From positions 682,001 to 746,000 of the forward strand of contig CP054190.1 in assembly GCA_015709575.1 (NCBI GenBank): 64,000 nt of DNA, in the 5' to 3' direction. The notes under the pieces are model-generated. The model had not been told where the DNA came from. It did not search any database and saw only the letters and a list, made by a program, of their open reading frames with translations. Source of the DNA: Planctomycetia bacterium (GTDB lineage: Bacteria; Planctomycetota; Phycisphaerae; UBA1845; Fen-1342). Positions 60,132-64,000 of this stretch are shown here, one piece after another. Every line of letters starts with the position of its first letter. Within the stretch, counting starts at the first letter, position 1. A program made the position numbers and the translations under genes.

Positions 60132-62273
60132 ATGCTCTCGGACCAGTCTCACGTCGCGGCGGCGCTGTGCCGCGCGCGGCGCTCGTTTCACTCGATCGCC
60201 AATCGTCGTGCATTGTCGCTTGCTGCCGCCTGCTGCGCGATGCTGCTCGTTTTCGGCGCGTTTCGAACAGAAGCACAGGACGGCGGCGCAACGCTTGGGG
60301 CGGCGCCGCCGCCAACAGCGCCCGGTGCGCTGCCCGGCTCCGGAGATGACGGGCCGTCGGAAGACGGCGGTCCGGATGACGCCGGCGCGAGTCCCGCCCC
60401 GGCGGGCGATGACGGAATGAGCGACGAAGCTCCACCGCCGACCGGCTACAACGGGCCGTTTGTTCCAATCGTTCAGCCGGCCGACTGGAGCGATGACTGG
60501 CTGACCGATCCGCCGGAGGACGTGCTGGCGGGTGGTGGTTCGGGATTGCGCCGCCGGCCGTTTATCGCATTTTCATTCGCAAGCGCCGACCTCTATCAGC
60601 GGGCCGACCGCAACCGGTTCTACGAGGTGCTGGTGCTGCACTACAACACCGCGCCGACATCGGCGGCGTCGCCGGGCTATTTCCAGTTCTGGGAAACCTA
60701 CCGGGCGCAGGTCCGGGCGGTGAACCCGTCGGCGGCGCTGGGCGTGTACTTCAGCGCCATCACGACGCAAAGCCCGACCGAGCCCCAGCACTACCCGTAT
60801 CCGAGCACGGATTATTCCAACGGGCAGTTCGTTTGCCTGCACGGCACGAACGCCAACCTGTACGACCCGCGGCCGGACAACTTCGGCTACTACTCGCCGC
60901 GCAACCTGGCAGACCGTGCCGACTGGCAGCCGTGGGGGCCGGGGCTGTTCGGGCGCTGGCCGTTCTATGAGTTCCAGTCGCGCGGCTGGATGCTGCGCCA
61001 GACGACGTACCTGTGCCGACCGGTGATTGACGTCGCCAATCCGCAGGTTCGGCACTTCGTGGCGCAGGCGCTGGTGCGCGCGTTGACGCTTGACTACCCG
61101 TATGCCAACGCGATCGCGTTCGACAATGCCGCGTTGCTGCGCAGCACGTTTGATCACTGGCCCGGCAAGGGACAGCCGCTGTCGCGCTACGCGGTGAACC
61201 CACCGGACGCGGATTTCAAGGCGTACCTGGATCATGTTCGCGCGGCGCTGAACGCCGTGGGCGGGAAGCTGATCGTAAATACCGGGCAGGCGGCGGCGCT
61301 GGCGCCGCACGCGGACTACGTGTTCTACGAGCACAGCTTCAAGCGGCGGCAGACAACGGCGGAGTTCCGCTGGCTGCTGAACGACGCGGCGACGGCGATG
61401 GCGCTTGGCGCGCGGGTCATCCACCGCTACCACAGCGAAGACGTGATCGGTCGGCTTGACGCCAATCTGCCGGACCTGATGTACTTCCTCGGCGCGGCGA
61501 TGCTGGTGTACGAGGATGGGCGCTTCGGCTTTGACCCGATGTTGTGGAACCCGGCCTATTTCGCCTTTTACCCCGAGTATTTCCTGCTGCCGACCTGGCT
61601 GGGCGACCCGCTTGGGCCGTACAGCGAGCCGCAGGCGGGTGTCTTTTCCCGACGCTTCGCCAACGGCGTGGTGCTGGTCAATTCGAATGAGCGGCGGGCC
61701 GTGCTGACGGCGGCGGAGCATGCGGCGGCCGGGCTGGGCGCATATGGCGCGCCGCTGTCGCTGAGCGCCAAGAGCGCCGCGGTGGTGGTGTCGGATTGCA
61801 GCGCCGCCTCCGCGGACGGCGATTGCGCCGGCCGCTACCAGGGCTGGCCGCTGCACGCCGCCATCACGCGCGGTGACTGCAACTGCGATAGCGCGGTGAA
61901 CAGCGGCGATCACACTGCCATCGTGCTCGCGGTCACCAAGCCGTACCTGTACGACGAACAATTTCCCTATTGCGACCGCCTGTCGGCGGACATGGATGGT
62001 GACGGCGTCGTGACCAGCAACGACTATGCGCTGTTTCACTCGCAGGTGTTCCGCGGCGGCGTGCCGCGTGACCCGAACCTGATCGGCGACATGGATTGTG
62101 ACGGTTACATTACCAACCTCGACATCAACCCCTTTACGCTGGCACTGGTCGATCCCGCCACCTACCTGATGCTCCATCCCGAGTGCCAACTGGAGCGGGC
62201 GGATCTCGACGGCGACGGCACCATTCGCCTCTTCGACCTCGACCTGTTCGTGGACCTGCTGATCGCGCAGTAG
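60132..62273 (+). CDS. secreted glycoside-hydrolase-like protein with calcium-loop tail
   Basis: 713 aa. ATG 60132 (GGAGG 4 nt upstream) is preferred to ATG 60117. A hydrophobic signal (LSLAAACCAMLLVFGAF) is followed by a Pro/Gly/Asp linker. A domain of about 430 residues with barrel-like features follows (IAFSFASADLYQR, ANAIAFDNAAL, GGKLIVNTG, DYVFYEHSF, MYFLGAAMLVYEDGRFGFDP). It recalls the hypothetical glycosyl hydrolase (GHL) families; catalytic residues are not certain. The tail has two calcium-loop pairs (GDCNCDSAVNSGDH, then GDMDCDGYITNLDINPFTLAL), a diverged form of the module seen in three other proteins here, lacking the last two Cys. Confidence 0.6.
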   Translation: MLSDQSHVAAALCRARRSFHSIANRRALSLAAACCAMLLVFGAFRTEAQDGGATLGAAPPPTAPGALPGSGDDGPSEDGGPDDAGASPAPAGDDGMSDEAPPPTGYNGPFVPIVQPADWSDDWLTDPPEDVLAGGGSGLRRRPFIAFSFASADLYQRADRNRFYEVLVLHYNTAPTSAASPGYFQFWETYRAQVRAVNPSAALGVYFSAITTQSPTEPQHYPYPSTDYSNGQFVCLHGTNANLYDPRPDNFGYYSPRNLADRADWQPWGPGLFGRWPFYEFQSRGWMLRQTTYLCRPVIDVANPQVRHFVAQALVRALTLDYPYANAIAFDNAALLRSTFDHWPGKGQPLSRYAVNPPDADFKAYLDHVRAALNAVGGKLIVNTGQAAALAPHADYVFYEHSFKRRQTTAEFRWLLNDAATAMALGARVIHRYHSEDVIGRLDANLPDLMYFLGAAMLVYEDGRFGFDPMLWNPAYFAFYPEYFLLPTWLGDPLGPYSEPQAGVFSRRFANGVVLVNSNERRAVLTAAEHAAAGLGAYGAPLSLSAKSAAVVVSDCSAASADGDCAGRYQGWPLHAAITRGDCNCDSAVNSGDHTAIVLAVTKPYLYDEQFPYCDRLSADMDGDGVVTSNDYALFHSQVFRGGVPRDPNLIGDMDCDGYITNLDINPFTLALVDPATYLMLHPECQLERADLDGDGTIRLFDLDLFVDLLIAQ

Positions 62274-62422
62274 CGCGGCGTTTGGCGGACTCGCAGCACG
62301 ACACTCGCTGATTTGCTCATCACTGCGGCATTTTGGACCGATGCCCCCGCGGGGGCTGCCGCGCCCGGATGACGCTGGGCGGCAGCGTTTGCGCGTATCC
62401 CCGCGCGCCGCGGAGTGCGCTG

Positions 62423-64000
62423 ATGAACCGCCCGTTGAGCCTGTTTGTGTCCGGTACCCTCTGCGCGGCGATCCTGGCTGCGCTGACTACAGGCGGTTGC
62501 CCCAATCAGCCGCAAACTGCTGGCGAGGTACTGGAAAGCCCGCTGGATGCAACGCAGTTCATCCAGGGGCCGCCGGGCGAGAAGGGCGACACCGGTCCGG
62601 TCGGGCCAAAAGGCGACAAGGGCGACAAGGGCGATCCCGGCGCTCCGGGGTCGAACGGCGCGGCGGGTCCGACCGGCCCCGCCGGTCCACAGGGGTCTTC
62701 CGGCTCCACTACGCCCGATGCGACGGCGCCCGCCGCGCCACAGCAGGTGCGTATCGCACGTGCCCCCGCCGGCCCGCCGCACTACGAAGTGCGCTGGTCG
62801 CGCCCGACCAACGTGACGGTGGCGTATTTCGTGGTGTACGCCTCATTCGTCAGCCAACTCTCGCCGTCCGAGTCGGACATCATCGCTGTGGTTCCCGGTG
62901 CGGCGACGAAGGCTCCCATCCAGCTGCACGCCGATAGTGGCGCACGCTTTGTGCGGGTGCGTGCGGTGAGCTATACCGGAGTGGCGGGAGCGCTGTCGGG
63001 CGAGCTGCCGCTGGATACGACCTCGCGCGTGGCGCTACGCGCGGATCGCAACACCGACGGGGTGGACGAGTTGTTCGCGCTGCCGATCGACAGCAGCGCG
63101 TCGCCGGCAGACCTGACGCCGTTTGGCAGCAACGCCGACGTCACGGCGTTCGCCTGGTCACCAAACGGCACGCACCTGGCGTTCATCGCCGACGGGCACA
63201 CGGACTCGGTGATGGAGCTGTATGTTGTCGATCCGACCGGTGCGGAGCCACCGAACCGCGTCAGCGGCGCGTTGCCGGGGCTGGCGGACGTCAGCGCGTT
63301 CGCATGGTCGCCCGACGGCAAACGCCTCGCCTATCTCGCGGATGCACACACCGACGGTCTCGGAGATCTGTACGTTGTAGGTGTTGACGGGGCGACAGCC
63401 CCTGTGCGGATTTCAACCGCTGCGAGCGGATCCACGAGCGGGCTGACGTCGCTGGCGTGGTCGCCGACGTCGGATGAGATCCTGGCGCGCGGCGATGTGG
63501 ACGTGCTGGGGCGGACCGCCCTGTACGTCTTCCGCGCCGATGGTTCCGCCAAGACGCGGCTCGACACGTTCACGACGTCCACCGGCACGGTCGCCTCGGC
63601 GGTGTGGTCGCCGACCGGGAAATTCGTTGGGTTTGTATCGACACCCGCATCCGGAACCCCCTATTCGCTCTATGTTGCGACGCCGGATGGCTCGATGGTG
63701 GAAGACGTCGGCGGATCCACGCCCAACACCAGCGGCATCTTCGGTTGGGAGTGGTCGCCGGATGGGGCACGACTGGCCTATCTCGGAGACCCTGACGGGT
63801 TGTTCCAGATCGAGGTCTTTGTCACAACGCCGACGGCCGGCGCAGAGCCATTCAAGGCCAGCGGAAATCTCACCAGCGGTGAGGCCGCGCTGCTGCTGGC
63901 CTGGTCACCCGATGGTAGGCAGCTCGCGTACGTCGCCGACGCAGAAGTGGACGGGGCGTACGACCTGTATGTCACGACGGCCGTGCCGGGGGCGGCGCCG
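62423..64000 (+). CDS. collagen-like, beta-propeller lipoprotein (cut by window end)
   Basis: At least 526 codons, open to the window end. ATG 62423 has GGAG 7 nt upstream. The lipobox LTTGGC (Cys26) predicts a lipoprotein. About 15 Gly-X-Y triplets (QGPPGEKGDTGPVGPKGDKG and on, roughly 49-95) form a collagen-like stretch. A fibronectin-type or similar beta domain follows (about 110-205). The remainder is a TolB/WD40-type propeller with repeated FAWSPDGxxLAYLAD blades at spacings of about 50-60 residues. Likely surface-exposed; ligand unknown. Confidence 0.8.
   Translation, partial: MNRPLSLFVSGTLCAAILAALTTGGCPNQPQTAGEVLESPLDATQFIQGPPGEKGDTGPVGPKGDKGDKGDPGAPGSNGAAGPTGPAGPQGSSGSTTPDATAPAAPQQVRIARAPAGPPHYEVRWSRPTNVTVAYFVVYASFVSQLSPSESDIIAVVPGAATKAPIQLHADSGARFVRVRAVSYTGVAGALSGELPLDTTSRVALRADRNTDGVDELFALPIDSSASPADLTPFGSNADVTAFAWSPNGTHLAFIADGHTDSVMELYVVDPTGAEPPNRVSGALPGLADVSAFAWSPDGKRLAYLADAHTDGLGDLYVVGVDGATAPVRISTAASGSTSGLTSLAWSPTSDEILARGDVDVLGRTALYVFRADGSAKTRLDTFTTSTGTVASAVWSPTGKFVGFVSTPASGTPYSLYVATPDGSMVEDVGGSTPNTSGIFGWEWSPDGARLAYLGDPDGLFQIEVFVTTPTAGAEPFKASGNLTSGEAALLLAWSPDGRQLAYVADAEVDGAYDLYVTTAVPGAAP

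Noticed and set aside
62343..62356. 14-bp palindrome GCCCCCGCGGGGGC as a terminator
   Set aside because: No loop and no T-run; probably chance in very GC-rich DNA.

Overview
The window is GC-rich, densely coded DNA that looks like a chromosome segment of a Planctomycetota bacterium, probably of a Phycisphaerae-like lineage. The grounds are a PEP-CTERM protein, secreted proteins ending in a paired NNFDIDPFV calcium-loop module, GACCLPDG and DCNxNGxPD repeats of the kind common in planctomycete secretomes, a ThiD2-ThiE fusion, and very large secreted multidomain proteins. The class assignment is an inference. No rRNA, tRNA or CRISPR array was seen.

Layout. 0.5-5.7 kb: a giant secreted M6-type metalloprotease with four PKD domains. 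5.9-14.8 kb (minus strand): an arginine operon argR-argG-X-argC-argD-argF'-argB-xseA. It is headed by a promoter overlapping two helically phased ARG boxes. It uses an N-acylornithine carbamoyltransferase instead of ordinary ArgF. Gene X is an unassigned P-loop protein translationally coupled to argC. 14.9-16.1 kb: a secreted phytase-like esterase. 16.3-22.3 kb: a Bat-type operon (DUF58, lipoprotein, two vWA membrane proteins, a TPR protein with a long N/Q/S-rich tail). 22.6-25.9 kb: a secreted protein, thiE and a small membrane protein. 25.9-27.9 kb: an IS4-family-like element with a broken transposase, plus a 173-bp internally deleted derivative inserted in inverse orientation into the same 11-bp target sequence. 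28.0-29.6 kb: a PtsN-like EIIA and a XerC/D recombinase. 29.8-33.4 kb: a PEP-CTERM protein with its own promoter and terminator, infA, a diguanylate cyclase and a pseudo-receiver protein. 33.8-38.7 kb: a large coiled-coil, Wzz-like membrane protein, a secreted protein and rph. 38.7-48.3 kb (minus strand): a type VI secretion membrane-complex operon (unknown gene, tssJ, tssK, tssL, tssM, tagF) with no sheath, tube or spike genes in view. 48.5-64.0 kb: mostly secreted proteins (a 1627-aa repeat protein, lipoproteins, a GH13 lipoprotein, a GHL-like glycoside hydrolase candidate, and a collagen-like/beta-propeller lipoprotein cut by the window end), together with an HD-GYP phosphodiesterase and a zinc-ribbon membrane protein.

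Themes. Most of the accessory coding capacity goes to surface or secreted proteins with at least three kinds of C-terminal tail: PEP-CTERM, a Cys-containing CGxxCG plus TM plus RRPRR tail, and the four-cysteine paired NNFDIDPFV module. Cyclic-di-GMP turnover (one GGDEF, one HD-GYP) is represented by proteins whose N-terminal receiver-like domains lack the phospho-acceptor Asp. The most interesting items for follow-up are the IS and miniature-element pair, the P-loop gene inside the arginine operon together with the unusual specificity residue of its carbamoyltransferase, the four-cysteine surface module, and the sheath-less T6SS membrane operon.
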